DNA of 64,000 nt, from NCBI GenBank assembly GCA_016716665.1, contig JADJVH010000005.1, forward strand, positions 62,001 through 126,000, read 5' to 3'. Origin of the DNA: Candidatus Opimibacter iunctus. Lineage in GTDB: Bacteria > Bacteroidota > Bacteroidia > Chitinophagales > Saprospiraceae. Both the position numbers and the translations under genes were made by a program. The notes beneath the pieces were generated by a model. That model made no database searches, was not told the origin of the DNA, and saw only the letters and a program-made list of their open reading frames with translations. Of this stretch, positions 20,428 through 28,234 are shown piece by piece (position 1 is the first letter of the stretch; each line of letters starts with the position of its first letter).

Positions 20428-20946
20428 CTATGGACGAGTGGTATGGTAGCGCTTTTCGATCATTTCCTTGAGCTCCTTGCGGGCAAAGAAGATGCGGCTC
20501 TTGACTGTACCCAGAGGGAGATCAAGTGTTTCAGCTATTTCCTGGTATTTGTGACCGAGATAATGCATTTCGAAAGGAACGCGAAGTGACTCATCGAGGT
20601 TTTCCACCATCGTGCTCAGCTCATCCATCATGATGTTGGATTCAGCACTGTTGCTGATAGAGGCTGCTCCACTATTGATGTAGTAGAGGTTTTCGGTAGA
20701 GTCTATAATGGTGCGGGTCTTGACGTTCTTGCGGTAGTTGTTGATGAAGATATTCTTCATGATCGTCAACAACCATGCCTTGAGATTAGTCCCCGGGATG
20801 AACTTGTCTACGTTGCTGATCGCACGGAAAGCTGTTTCCTGATATAGATCCTTAGCTTCCTCGCTGTTCTTGGTCAGCTTGTATGCGAAGGTATGTAGAG
20901 GGCCGCTGAGACTTGACAACTGGTGATTAAAATCTGAGGTTGACAT
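20428..20946 (-). CDS. ECF-type RNA polymerase sigma factor
   Basis: 172 residues from the ATG at 20946; the frame extends to 20991 but the proposed promoter lies within that stretch, which rules out the longer start. Region 2 is seen in AKDLYQETAFRAISNVDKF and LKAWLLTIMKNIFINNYRK, and region 4 in LRVPFEMHYLGHKYQEIAE followed by LPLGTVKSRIFFARKEL. The regions are joined by a short linker without sigma-1 or sigma-3 domains, as in the RpoE/SigW group. No anti-sigma gene is adjacent, so the signal it answers to is unknown. Confidence 0.95.
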   Translation of the reverse strand: MSTSDFNHQLSSLSGPLHTFAYKLTKNSEEAKDLYQETAFRAISNVDKFIPGTNLKAWLLTIMKNIFINNYRKNVKTRTIIDSTENLYYINSGAASISNSAESNIMMDELSTMVENLDESLRVPFEMHYLGHKYQEIAETLDLPLGTVKSRIFFARKELKEMIEKRYHTTRP

Positions 20947-20967
20947 AGCTGTTGTTTTTTGTTGAAT

Positions 20968-21000
20968 CAAAATTACGACAAACCTGAACAAACAAGCAAA
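20968..21000 (-). promoter_or_regulatory. Bacteroidota promoter of the ECF sigma factor gene
   Basis: On the minus strand TTTG (20997-21000), a 21-nt spacer and TAATTTTG (20968-20975) match the TTTG-N(19-21)-TAnnTTTG consensus fully. The distal end of the -7 element is 22 nt before ATG 20946, leaving a very short leader. Confidence 0.65.
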
Positions 21001-21215
21001 ATAAGTTAGACAAAAGTGGCCTTTTTAACGATAAATTAACGGACCCATTGCCACCAATAATTATAAGCAGCAGAATATCAGCAACATATAACAAAACACA
21101 GTTTTCAATTAATATTGAAATGTGTGAAATATATAAGAAAAACTCCTGTTTTATTTAGACAAATTCTTTACCAGGTCACCTTTCCGGGTTAGATTTCAAC
21201 GCCAGAGAGGGTGAT

Positions 21216-22031
21216 TTGCTCACACAGCCCTGCCCCGTAGGCTGTTTTTCAATTATCAATTCCTTGAATGAATTTGATTTTGCCTTTATCATTGTACATG
21301 GTACACCTGCTGAAGACGGCAAACTCCAGGGATACTTTGAAATGATGGGTATCCCGCACAGTGCGTGTGGTGTGTTGACCAGTGCGCTGACCTTTAACAA
21401 ACAGATGTGCAAAGACCACTTGAAGCTTTATGACATCCCTATGGCGGAGAGCATGATCGTCACGAAGATCATATCACGCGGAGAAGTGGAGCAACACGGA
21501 ATCGATGTGCCTATGTTTGTCAAGCCTAACAACAACGGCTCCAGTTATGGTGTGACCAAAGTAAAAGAATGGGCACAGCTTGAGACAGCGATAGGCCATG
21601 CCCTGGAGTATGATCATGAAGTGATGATCGAGCGTGCGCTTGTTGGAAAAGAATTTTCATGTGGCGTAGTGAGAGAAGGATCACAGTATCATGTCCTCCC
21701 GATCACCGAGATCATTCCCAAGGGAGAGTTTTTTGATTTTGCTGCCAAGTATGAAGGAGAGAGCCAGGAGATCACTCCTGCCAGGCTGCCCCAACAATTA
21801 GCAGATCAGTGTCAGGAAAGGTCCGGCAGGCTATACCGCCTGCTGGGTTGCAGGGGCATGGTGCGATTTGATTATATCCTCGAAGGAGACACCTTTTATT
21901 TGCTCGAGGCCAATACCACGCCGGGTATGTCAGAGGCGTCCATCATTCCGCAACAGGCGCAGGCCTATGGCTGGTCTATAAGTAAGTTACTGGATATTGT
22001 GGTGACAGATTGCCTGGCCAACAGCCATTAA
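21216..22031 (+). CDS. ddl: D-alanine--D-alanine ligase, N-terminally truncated
   Basis: The recognisable protein is an ATP-grasp D-Ala-D-Ala ligase of the peptidoglycan pathway: IVHGTPAEDGKLQGYFEMMG, the Ser of GSSYGVTKV, the Tyr of FAAKYEGES, and the metal-binding end FYLLEANTTPGMSE. Family members have 300-350 residues and begin with a glycine-rich GG-S-E segment that binds the first D-Ala. Here the frame opens only at 21159 and has no ATG; TTG 21216 is a guess. About 60-70 family residues are missing, including the Glu equivalent to E. coli DdlB Glu15. No matching segment was found in the other forward frames upstream. It is either a 5'-deleted pseudogene or an assembly junction. Its last 4 nt overlap the end of the convergent wzz gene. 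Confidence 0.8.
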   Translation: MLTQPCPVGCFSIINSLNEFDFAFIIVHGTPAEDGKLQGYFEMMGIPHSACGVLTSALTFNKQMCKDHLKLYDIPMAESMIVTKIISRGEVEQHGIDVPMFVKPNNNGSSYGVTKVKEWAQLETAIGHALEYDHEVMIERALVGKEFSCGVVREGSQYHVLPITEIIPKGEFFDFAAKYEGESQEITPARLPQQLADQCQERSGRLYRLLGCRGMVRFDYILEGDTFYLLEANTTPGMSEASIIPQQAQAYGWSISKLLDIVVTDCLANSH

Positions 22032-23116
22032 TGAGAATGATCGGCCATAATATCAAGCCAGATCCGCCGGCACACCACCAATGCTGAGCCAATAAAACCT
22101 CCGATAATAATACCCATCAGCAACTTCCGTAAAAGAGAGATCTGTGTTGGTTGTATTGGGGACAAGGGGGCATCAATCAGTTGAATAAACGGCAATTTAT
22201 TTTTCAGGCTAAAGTCAGCGACCTCGGTATTCTTCAGTACCTCTGCATACATGGCAGCAAGTGCGGTGATCTCACGTGTGAGTCGAAGCTCAGAAACCTG
22301 ATCTGTGCGCATCAGGAGGCCTCTGTGGGTATCCTTAAAATTGGCCAACTGATATTCGGTAGACTTTAGCACAGTGAGCACGCTGTCTTTTTTGGCACTG
22401 ACGACATTGTATGTCTTGAGCTGTTTTTCAATGGCCTTGTTGACATAGTACCTGCTGAGTGATTCAAACATTCGATGGGCCAATGCCAGAGACAGCGCTT
22501 CATCGGAGGTGGATACATCTATGGACATGATGTTGGTATCCTCGTTGTAATCTGCCGTTACAAGTGCCTTTTCAGGATGTTCCGGAGGGCCGATGATCAT
22601 CCCATACAAGGTCATCAGCATTTCATTTTCGGTACGATTGAATGCCGTGAGGCTATCGTGTGTAAAAAAGAAATCTGTGGGTTTTCCACCGGGAGTCGTG
22701 GCCGGGCCCATGACCTTATATTCCCTGATCAAATGGTTGGCCAGGAAATCGTCTTTTCCGTCAATACTGAGTTTTGAAAAAAGGGTATGTTCGATGACCC
22801 GCCTCGATTTGCTCAGCGCCATGATCTTGTCGAGGTTGTACCTTGAAGGACGAACAGATCCCAGGCCAAACTGACCCAGAATACCTGTTAAACCGGCGTT
22901 GCTTCCCCCTTCGTCCTCGTCGACACTAAACGTGATCTTTGCCGGATAAACGGGCTCGAAAGTGATGTACTTGTATACCTGAAAGCCAACAGCGAGGACA
23001 ATACACAGCGCCAGGATCCGCCAATGGCGTACAATTTCCTGTATAAACGACCTTCCCTTGAGGATCAGGTCGCGTAAAGAAATCTCCTCGTTGTATGTTT
23101 TTGGTGTTTCTTCCAT
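22028..23116 (-). CDS. Polysaccharide chain-length determinant (Wzz family)
   Basis: 362 residues with the classic layout of inner-membrane polysaccharide co-polymerases: a membrane segment at about 34-50 (ILALCIVLAVGFQVY), a long periplasmic part with a helical region near 230-310, and a second membrane segment at about 332-350 after the Pro-rich motif DAPLSPIQPTQ. No tyrosine kinase domain is attached. It begins 3 nt after the stop of rfbA and is clearly in the same operon, so it likely regulates the length of an O-antigen or capsule whose precursors include dTDP-sugars. Confidence 0.9.
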   Translation of the reverse strand: MEETPKTYNEEISLRDLILKGRSFIQEIVRHWRILALCIVLAVGFQVYKYITFEPVYPAKITFSVDEDEGGSNAGLTGILGQFGLGSVRPSRYNLDKIMALSKSRRVIEHTLFSKLSIDGKDDFLANHLIREYKVMGPATTPGGKPTDFFFTHDSLTAFNRTENEMLMTLYGMIIGPPEHPEKALVTADYNEDTNIMSIDVSTSDEALSLALAHRMFESLSRYYVNKAIEKQLKTYNVVSAKKDSVLTVLKSTEYQLANFKDTHRGLLMRTDQVSELRLTREITALAAMYAEVLKNTEVADFSLKNKLPFIQLIDAPLSPIQPTQISLLRKLLMGIIIGGFIGSALVVCRRIWLDIMADHSH

Positions 23117-23119
23117 GCT

Positions 23120-23983
23120 TTAGCCGGCAATCAGCTTCATGAGGTATTGCCCGTACCCACTCTTAAGCAAAGGTTGTGCCTGAATCGAGAGTTCTTCCTT
23201 AGAAATGAAGCCCATGCGGTAGGCGACCTCTTCGATACACCCGATCTTGAGGCCCTGGCGCTTTTCGATAATGCGGACAAACTCGGTCGCATCGTGAAGG
23301 CTGTCGAAGGTTCCTGTATCCAGCCAGGCAGCGCCACGCCCAAAGATCTTCACGCGCAAACGGCCCTGTTCGAGATATGCCTTATTGACATCTGTGATCT
23401 CATATTCGCCCCGCGCCGAAGGAGCCAGGTCCCTGGCGATATCGATGACGCTGTTGTCATAGAAGTATAGTCCCGGAACGGCGTAGTTTGATTTAGGATG
23501 TGTGGGCTTTTCGACAATCTCCAGTGCACGCATATTTTCATCGAAGGTGACGACGCCATACCGTTCCGGATCAGATACCGGATAGGCAAAGATGACTGCG
23601 CCATCAGGGTCCTTGCAATCGGAGAGGAAGTCGGGCATGGAGGTCCTGTAGAAAATGTTGTCACCGAGGATCAGGCATGCAGGATCCTTGCCGACGAAAT
23701 CGGCGCCAATGACAAATGCCTGTGCGAGTCCGTTGGGAACCGCCTGTATGGCATACTGGAAGTTGCACCCCAGTGCGCTGCCATCCCCGAGCAACCGTAC
23801 GAAGCCGGCATGATCTTCGGGGGTGGTGATGAGGAGGATGTCCCGTATCCCTGCCAGCATGAGGACGGACAGGGGATAGTAGATCATGGGTTTGTCATAG
23901 ACGGGTATCAGTTGCTTTGATACCGCCCGGGTGATAGGATATAACCGGGTCCCGGAGCCGCCTGCGAGTATAATGCCTTTCAT
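23120..23983 (-). CDS. rfbA: Glucose-1-phosphate thymidylyltransferase
   Basis: 287 residues, the full family length. It makes dTDP-glucose from glucose-1-phosphate and dTTP, the first step to dTDP-rhamnose and related sugars. The nucleotide-binding signature LAGGSGTRLYP (6-16), the motif KQLIPVYDKPMIYYPLS, LILGDNIFY and EIVEKPTHPKSNYAVPGLYF are all present and intact. No rfbB, C or D gene is visible beside it, so the rest of the pathway is elsewhere. Upstream lies a degenerate repeat tract rather than a recognisable promoter. Confidence 0.97.
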   Translation of the reverse strand: MKGIILAGGSGTRLYPITRAVSKQLIPVYDKPMIYYPLSVLMLAGIRDILLITTPEDHAGFVRLLGDGSALGCNFQYAIQAVPNGLAQAFVIGADFVGKDPACLILGDNIFYRTSMPDFLSDCKDPDGAVIFAYPVSDPERYGVVTFDENMRALEIVEKPTHPKSNYAVPGLYFYDNSVIDIARDLAPSARGEYEITDVNKAYLEQGRLRVKIFGRGAAWLDTGTFDSLHDATEFVRIIEKRQGLKIGCIEEVAYRMGFISKEELSIQAQPLLKSGYGQYLMKLIAG

Positions 23984-23999
23984 GTTGTAAAGATAGGGA

Positions 24000-24212
24000 G
24001 AAGCGTGAGACCGTGAGAAGCGTGAGACCGTGAGAGGTGTGGGTAAGGGTGTGGAAGTGTGAGAAGGTAAGACCGCGAGACGTGTGAGACGGTAAGATAG
24101 TAAGACAGTGAGAGGTGTAAGAGAGTGAGACAGTAAGACGTGTAAGAGAGCGAGACAGTAAGACAGTAAGAGGTGCGGGCAAGGGTGTGGGAAGTGTGAG
24201 TCAGTAAGAGGT
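24000..24212. repeat. Degenerate GTGAGAC/GTAAGAC short-repeat tract
   Basis: About 210 bp made almost wholly of imperfect copies of GTGAGAC, GTAAGAC and GTGTGAGA, with GGTGTGGGTAAGGGTGTGG and a similar GGTGCGGGCAAGGGTGTGG as longer internal repeats. It begins shortly upstream of rfbA. It is not a CRISPR array, because unit and spacer lengths are irregular. Confidence 0.8.
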
Positions 24213-24306
24213 GTTAGAAGGTAGATTGAGGAAGCAGATACAATCCGGAGAAGCCAGAAGAATAAGATCGTGCCTTAGGAGCGGGGGCCACAGCATTTAG
24301 GCTGAT

Positions 24307-24483
24307 TACACCTGGGCTTCTCGACTTTAGCGGTCCTGCACTCACTTGCAATGGAACCAGGAAATGAGGAATGGTTTATAATGAAGGTGTGTGGGGAAAA
24401 CGGTTACTTTCGGTTATATTCGTGTGTAAACGATTATATACGCATGTGGGGGAGAGCGTTGCGGGTATTTACAAGTTAGGTGC
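24307..24483 (+). repeat. Leader repeat, copy A
   Basis: Closely similar along its length to the copy at 26961-27139. Shared blocks include ACCAGGAAATG, CTTTCGGTTATATTCGT and GCGGGTATTTACAA. The palindrome that is perfect in copy B is decayed here (24422-24441). It ends in GTTAGGTGC, the first bases of the cassette-like unit that follows, and the gene starts 23 nt later. It may be a promoter-bearing or attI-like attachment sequence. Confidence 0.75.
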
Positions 24484-25085
24484 AAGCAAAGTGAGCTACA
24501 CAAACAATGACAGCAATCGCAGAAAACAACATTTACGGGTTCTTTGCAAGCTTATATTGTGACGAAACAGAACAAGAAATGGTAAAATCATTCTTGTGGT
24601 CTGAGAATGGGTTAAAAGAAAAATTGAAGCCTCTTAAATGGTATAATTATGGAGAGGATTTCCATCTTATTTTATTCCAATTTTATGTCAATCCACCGGT
24701 TAGCCTGCACGGAACATTGAGAGAAATTGAAAATTATAGAAGGAAAGAAAGAGTATTGGAGTTCCAATAGTACTTGACAAAGCTAATTTCTTTAACTTAA
24801 ATGAAGACGGGAAATATGCTTGCATGCAAGCAATAATCCTGGACAAATTAGCTTTGCTGAAGTTAAAAGTGAAAAGAAACAAATTAGATTTAGACATTGA
24901 TAAGCTAAGAATTGATACGCATAAATTGCTTTCAGAAAGATGAGTACCCATAAGAATGCCAGCACCTAACATCGGATGCTCATAAGCAGGGCTATCTACA
25001 TTGATATTGAAAACGTAAATTTGGAGAAACGAACCCCGGAGACAGGCCCAAAGTCAGTCGGCCTGCCTACGAGCACCCTCGTTCG
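24476..25085 (+). mobile_element. Integron-cassette-like unit 1
   Basis: The 5' boundary GTTAGGTGC (24475-24483) fits the attC core GTTRRRY and is the exact reverse complement of GCACCTAAC (24962-24970), which lies after the gene and fits RYYYAAC. In an integron cassette these two halves come together in the circular form. Between them lies one AT-rich gene. After the gene follows an attC-like hairpin ending at the next core G|TTGCACGC. Confidence 0.65.
24507..24942 (+). pseudogene. Cassette gene of unknown function, frameshifted
   Basis: The first frame (24507-24770) encodes 87 residues starting MTAIAENNIYGFFASLYC. A second frame takes up at about 24752 (SIGVPIVLDKANFFNLNED, continuing to SER and stop at 24942), so a one-base deletion in the purine run AAAGAAAGAG around 24745-24753 seems to split one protein of about 144 residues. 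No signal peptide or known domain is recognised. The high AT content differs from the chromosomal genes around it and suits a horizontally moved cassette. It could be intact in the real genome if the indel is an error. Confidence 0.6.
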
Positions 25086-25093
25086 TTGCACGC
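24962..25093 (+). other. attC-like imperfect hairpin 1
   Basis: The arm at 24962-24992 (GCACCTAAC, then TGCTCATAAGCAGG) pairs with the arm at 25061-25093 (GCCTGCCTACGAGCA and on). The blocks TGCTC, TA and GCAGG match, and mismatches and unpaired bases leave extrahelical positions as in attC sites. The total of about 130 bp is within the attC size range. The next gene starts 13 nt further on. Confidence 0.6.
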
Positions 25094-25651
25094 AATAATA
25101 TAGCTAATGAAAATATTCCTTTTGATTTTGTTTGCAATAGCGATTACCCTATGCAAGGCACAACAAGTGCCAACTCGAGTTGTCTGCAGCAAAGATTTAA
25201 CCTCCTATACGACCCTCAAGTACGAGATTGATTCGAAACAGGTAGTTATTGATAGTGTTTATAGTGCTAATGTATTCATTACCATTCTTCGGCCTTCAAA
25301 AGCTTTTTATCTCGGTGATACATTATACATGTACTCCCTGGCTATTGCCAATCATGAAAATTTAGTCAAAGCACGATTCTTTACTCACTACGAACCTTAT
25401 ATAATGGCAAATACATTGGACCTAAAGGAATTCGAGCTTTATAAAATGCGTGAAGAACTAAATGAGGAAAACTGGAATATAATAATTGAAAGTCTTTTTG
25501 GAAATCTAATCATAGATAAGCCTGATTTCAATTGGAGAAAGCAACTTCACTCGGGTAATATTGAATTAGGAGGCATGAAACAGATACCCCCTATAAATGG
25601 TGAATTTGCTCGAAAGATCTACTTCCTTGACCAGGAATAACTGCGTACAAC
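25086..25651 (+). mobile_element. Integron-cassette-like unit 2 (hairpin lost)
   Basis: It adjoins unit 1 directly. Its 5' core GTTGCACGC (25085-25093) and the sequence GCGTACAAC (25643-25651), just after its gene, are reverse complements at 8 of 9 positions. No second hairpin arm was found; the sequence runs instead into a decayed gene fragment at about 25664, so the 3' part of the unit was probably replaced. Confidence 0.45.
25107..25640 (+). CDS. Secreted protein of unknown function
   Basis: 177 residues from ATG 25107. A signal peptide (MKIFLLILFAIAITLCKAQ) is followed by a mature part of mixed, mostly beta-strand character (TRVVCSKDLTSYTTLKYEI, VFITILRPSKAFYLGDTLY) with no known domain or sorting signal. 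It is rich in A and T like the other cassette genes. It is the only gene of unit 2 and stands right after an attC-like site, so it may be expressed from the leader upstream of unit 1. Confidence 0.75.
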   Translation: MKIFLLILFAIAITLCKAQQVPTRVVCSKDLTSYTTLKYEIDSKQVVIDSVYSANVFITILRPSKAFYLGDTLYMYSLAIANHENLVKARFFTHYEPYIMANTLDLKEFELYKMREELNEENWNIIIESLFGNLIIDKPDFNWRKQLHSGNIELGGMKQIPPINGEFARKIYFLDQE

Positions 25652-25663
25652 ATTGTCTTCACA

Positions 25664-25790
25664 ACATGGCGGAATTATTTGGCCTCGATACATTGCCCCT
25701 TGAATCAGATTTCGTAATCTTGAAGATGAAAACCTGGAGCGCCACGTCGTGAAGCCCGGGTCGTTATCATTGATAAGCGGGGGTTTTTCG
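25664..25790 (+). pseudogene. Decayed gene fragment, homologous to 31789-31907
   Basis: This stretch aligns over about 105 bases with the fragment at 31789, sharing TTGAAGATG, GCCAC and GTGAAG blocks in the same order. The alignment implies that both come from one gene family, with a likely frame change between ESDF and ERHVVKPGSLSLISGG. No start codon, complete frame or family name could be given. The rest of the gap to 25890 holds nothing recognisable. Confidence 0.45.
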
Positions 25791-25889
25791 TACAATAGAA
25801 GTCATTTATTATGATTTGATTTGGTGATTGAACACCATTTTGGTAGATTCATCCTGTATGGGACAGTTTAAAACTTCAATACCGGAATC

Positions 25890-26831
25890 ATGAAAGCTCA
25901 TTTCCTTCCCCTCCTCCTGATCTTCTCCTTTCTGTCAAATGGGGCAAGCGGCCAATATATTCCGATGGTAGAGGAAGGGAAATTCTGGATCTACTTAAAT
26001 CATTTTGATAGCGATCATCCGGTCCCTGTAACGGGTCATGCAATAACACTCCAAGGAGATACCATTGTTAATTTTATGAACTATAAGAAAGCCTACAAGT
26101 ATAATCTTAAAGGCTATCATAATTGCCAATTTCCACCTTGTTTTCAATTTGACTTGCCCTACCAAGCTTCCGATAAGTACCTGGTGTCTTTAATCCGGGA
26201 AGACACGATACAGAAAAAAGTATACAATCTCCCACTTTTATCCCTTGAGGCCTTTTGTGATGCTACCGAATATTTACTTTTCGATTTCTCACTTGATATT
26301 GGAGACACACTTAATGAATGTATTTATGAATTCATTGGGGCCAGTAATGATTTGCCTCATTCGGGCATAGTCGACAGCATTAGATTGACAGCCGCATTTG
26401 GGAAATTGAGAAACGCCATATATACATACGGATACCCAAGTTGGGGATATCTTCCTGTACATGACAAGGTTTTACTGATGGAAGGTGTTGGCCTTGAAAA
26501 TTATGGCATATTTCACGAGCCCTTATCATACCTGGTTGACATTTGTGAAGGAGGAATGGAGCAGTGTCAGATTATTTTATCAAACACTACCATCGCAAAG
26601 AATCAGGATGTGTCTGTATTCCCGAATCCGACAACCGGTGTCTGCCAGGTTTCCCTGGGGGAAGAAGTTGTAAAACGAATCACTGTCTACTCTGCAACGG
26701 GTGTTTATATAACAGAGGTTTTCAACACCAATCAAGTTGACCTGAGTCCTTTGGAAAGCGGATTCTATTTTTTAGAAATAATCGCGCAAAGCGGCGGCCG
26801 GATTGTGGAAAAGGTGGTAAAGGAAAACTGA
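25890..26831 (+). CDS. Secreted protein with type IX secretion sorting domain (type A)
   Basis: 313 residues. A signal peptide (HFLPLLLIFSFLSNGASGQ) is followed by a unique region of about 210 residues that I do not recognise, with four Cys that may form disulfides. The C-terminal 75 residues are a type A sorting domain: VSVFPNPTTGVCQVSLGEE, ITVYSATGVYI, VDLSPLESGFYFLEI and IVEKVVKEN. Such domains direct proteins through PorU-type processing to the cell surface or medium. The function of the cargo is unknown. Confidence 0.85.
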   Translation: MKAHFLPLLLIFSFLSNGASGQYIPMVEEGKFWIYLNHFDSDHPVPVTGHAITLQGDTIVNFMNYKKAYKYNLKGYHNCQFPPCFQFDLPYQASDKYLVSLIREDTIQKKVYNLPLLSLEAFCDATEYLLFDFSLDIGDTLNECIYEFIGASNDLPHSGIVDSIRLTAAFGKLRNAIYTYGYPSWGYLPVHDKVLLMEGVGLENYGIFHEPLSYLVDICEGGMEQCQIILSNTTIAKNQDVSVFPNPTTGVCQVSLGEEVVKRITVYSATGVYITEVFNTNQVDLSPLESGFYFLEIIAQSGGRIVEKVVKEN

Positions 26832-26855
26832 AGATATTAGCCCCTTTCGAAACGT

Positions 26856-27008
26856 ATGAACGGCCGTATACTAAAAGCGATTCTGACAAGCTGCGTTGTT
26901 AATCCATTCCTGCTGTTCTCGCAGGATCAAAGGCAGTATCCGGATACCATTATAGCATTCTACACATGGGCTCCTCGATTTCAGCAGTCCTGTAATTACT
27001 TGCCATAG
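26856..27008 (+). pseudogene. Truncated secreted-protein start
   Basis: A 50-codon frame begins with a convincing signal peptide (GRILKAILTSCVVNPFLLFS, then QDQRQYPDT). At about 26961 it runs into leader copy B and stops 16 codons later. It looks like the 5' end of a secreted-protein gene cut off when the leader or its cassette inserted. A chance frame is possible. Confidence 0.45.
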
Positions 27009-27139
27009 GACCAGGAAATGGGGAAGGACTTATAATGAAGAAGGTGTGCGGGAAAACGTTTACTTTCGGTTATATTCGTATGTAAACGTTTACATACGGA
27101 TGTGGGGGAGGGTGTTGCGGGTATTTACAAATTAGCAGC
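26961..27139 (+). repeat. Leader repeat, copy B, with a perfect 20-bp palindrome
   Basis: A second copy of the element at 24307-24483. It contains the perfect palindrome GTATGTAAACGTTTACATAC at 27078-27097, and AAACGTTTAC occurs a second time at 27054-27063. It ends in ATTAGCAGC at the 5' boundary of the GrpB cassette. The palindrome could be an operator or a recombinase or replication-related site. Confidence 0.8.
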
Positions 27140-27873
27140 AACCGTAGGACAAATAACAAACATATGGTTAACGAGAAAAAATTAGAGGAATTGACACCAG
27201 AAGAATTGGGAAAATTATTTCCAATTCAAATTGTTCCATATGACAAGAATTGGGTTAACATTTTCAATTCAGAAAGTAAATTAATAAAAGATACACTTGG
27301 CGACAACATTGCTTTAAAAATTGAACATTTTGGAAGCACAGCAGTTGACGGAATTTCTGCAAAACCAACTATCGACATTTTAATTGAAATCCCATTTCTA
27401 ACAGACAATCTAAAAGAAATGATAATCCAAAAAATGACAGAAATTGATTACCACTTCATTTGGCGGACAGACGAAAGGTTGCCTTATATGCACTTTGTCA
27501 AAGGTTACACGATAGACGGTTTTAAAGGTGATGTATTCCATATACATATGGGCGACAAGTCACACCCGTTGTGGGACAGAATATATTTTCGTGACTATTT
27601 ACGACAGAACAAAAAAGTTGCTGAAGAATATGAATTATTAAAAATTTCATTAGCGGAAAAGTTCAAGTATGACAGAGAAGCATATACCAATGCAAAGAGT
27701 GAATTTGTAAAAAGAATAACCGAAATAGCGAAAAATGAAACCGGCAGCTGCTAACAGCACCTACCCAAAAGTGGCGGGGAAATGCGAGTATAAACATTTG
27801 TGTTTCAAACAAACATTAGTGCGTAAAGACAATTTAGTGTTCCAAACCGCCACCTTCGGGTAGCTGCAAAACG
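27132..27873 (+). mobile_element. Integron-cassette-like unit 3 (GrpB family gene)
   Basis: The 5' core ATTAGCAGC (27131-27139) and GCTGCTAAC (27747-27755) are reverse complements at 8 of 9 positions. One AT-rich gene lies between. The hairpin after it ends in CAAAACG, the usual last bases of an attC site before the cut. Confidence 0.65.
27164..27754 (+). CDS. GrpB family protein (nucleotidyltransferase-like)
   Basis: 196 residues. It has the GrpB/UPF0157 marks: IQIVPYDKNWVNIF, the nucleotidyltransferase-like core EHFGSTAVDGISAKPTIDIL (around 64-83) and FHIHMGDKSHPLWDRIYFRD. The family has a polymerase-beta-like fold; its substrate is not settled. The short N-terminal extension KKLEELTPEELGKLFP is common in cassette-borne members. 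The gene ends inside the 5' end of the attC-like site, as cassette genes often do. GrpB-like genes are recurrent in mobile contexts. Confidence 0.9.
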   Translation: MVNEKKLEELTPEELGKLFPIQIVPYDKNWVNIFNSESKLIKDTLGDNIALKIEHFGSTAVDGISAKPTIDILIEIPFLTDNLKEMIIQKMTEIDYHFIWRTDERLPYMHFVKGYTIDGFKGDVFHIHMGDKSHPLWDRIYFRDYLRQNKKVAEEYELLKISLAEKFKYDREAYTNAKSEFVKRITEIAKNETGSC

Positions 27874-27880
27874 CTATACC
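27747..27880 (+). other. attC-like imperfect hairpin 2
   Basis: The arm CTACCCAAAAGTGGCGG (27761-27777) pairs with CCGCCACCTTCGGGTAG (27847-27863) at 15 of 17 positions, and both differences allow G-T pairs. The outer ends are GCTGCTAAC and CTGCAAAACG. The loop between the arms is about 70 nt. Length and end structure fit an attC site. Confidence 0.65.
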
Positions 27881-28234
27881 ACATCAATAAGCAGCGTATT
27901 TCTGAATTTTAAAGACAAGGCAACAAAAAGAAAGTTTCTCTGCTGGGGCGCTTTTGCAACGCGTGTCTACATGAATTAGTGAAATCACCACCCTAAAGAA
28001 AGTGATGCAGGGTCAAACCTCCGTCATCATCACGGCCCGGACAACAGTTGGCTGTATACAGACAGCCCAATGACACCGAATAAGGCCTGAGGTCAACTTG
28101 AAAATGTTCCTGTGGGTAAAGCATATTTCGAAAAGAATGAATACTTTGACTCTTGTTTCACATTGTCCTGGGAACAGTTTGAATCCAAAATCTTTTCCTT
28201 CAATACAATAATCCAAAACCTCAATTACGCAACT
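27881..28234. other. Gap without recognisable gene
   Basis: About 350 bp after hairpin 2. A weak frame from GTG 28112 runs into the next gene but gives no signal peptide or family features before ATG 28235. I see no RNA gene, no clear promoter and no repeat. Confidence 0.5.

Noticed and set aside
24000..24212. CRISPR array
   Set aside because: Repeat units are short and degenerate, with irregular distances and no constant spacer length; no cas gene is near.
23998..24506. tRNA or other structured RNA between rfbA and the first cassette
   Set aside because: No cloverleaf, conserved T-loop (GTTCRA) in the right place or known riboswitch core was seen by eye.
28112..28234. Start of the VPS10-like protein at GTG 28112
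   Set aside because: The extra 41 residues precede a perfect signal peptide that begins at 28235 or 28244 and show no family similarity.
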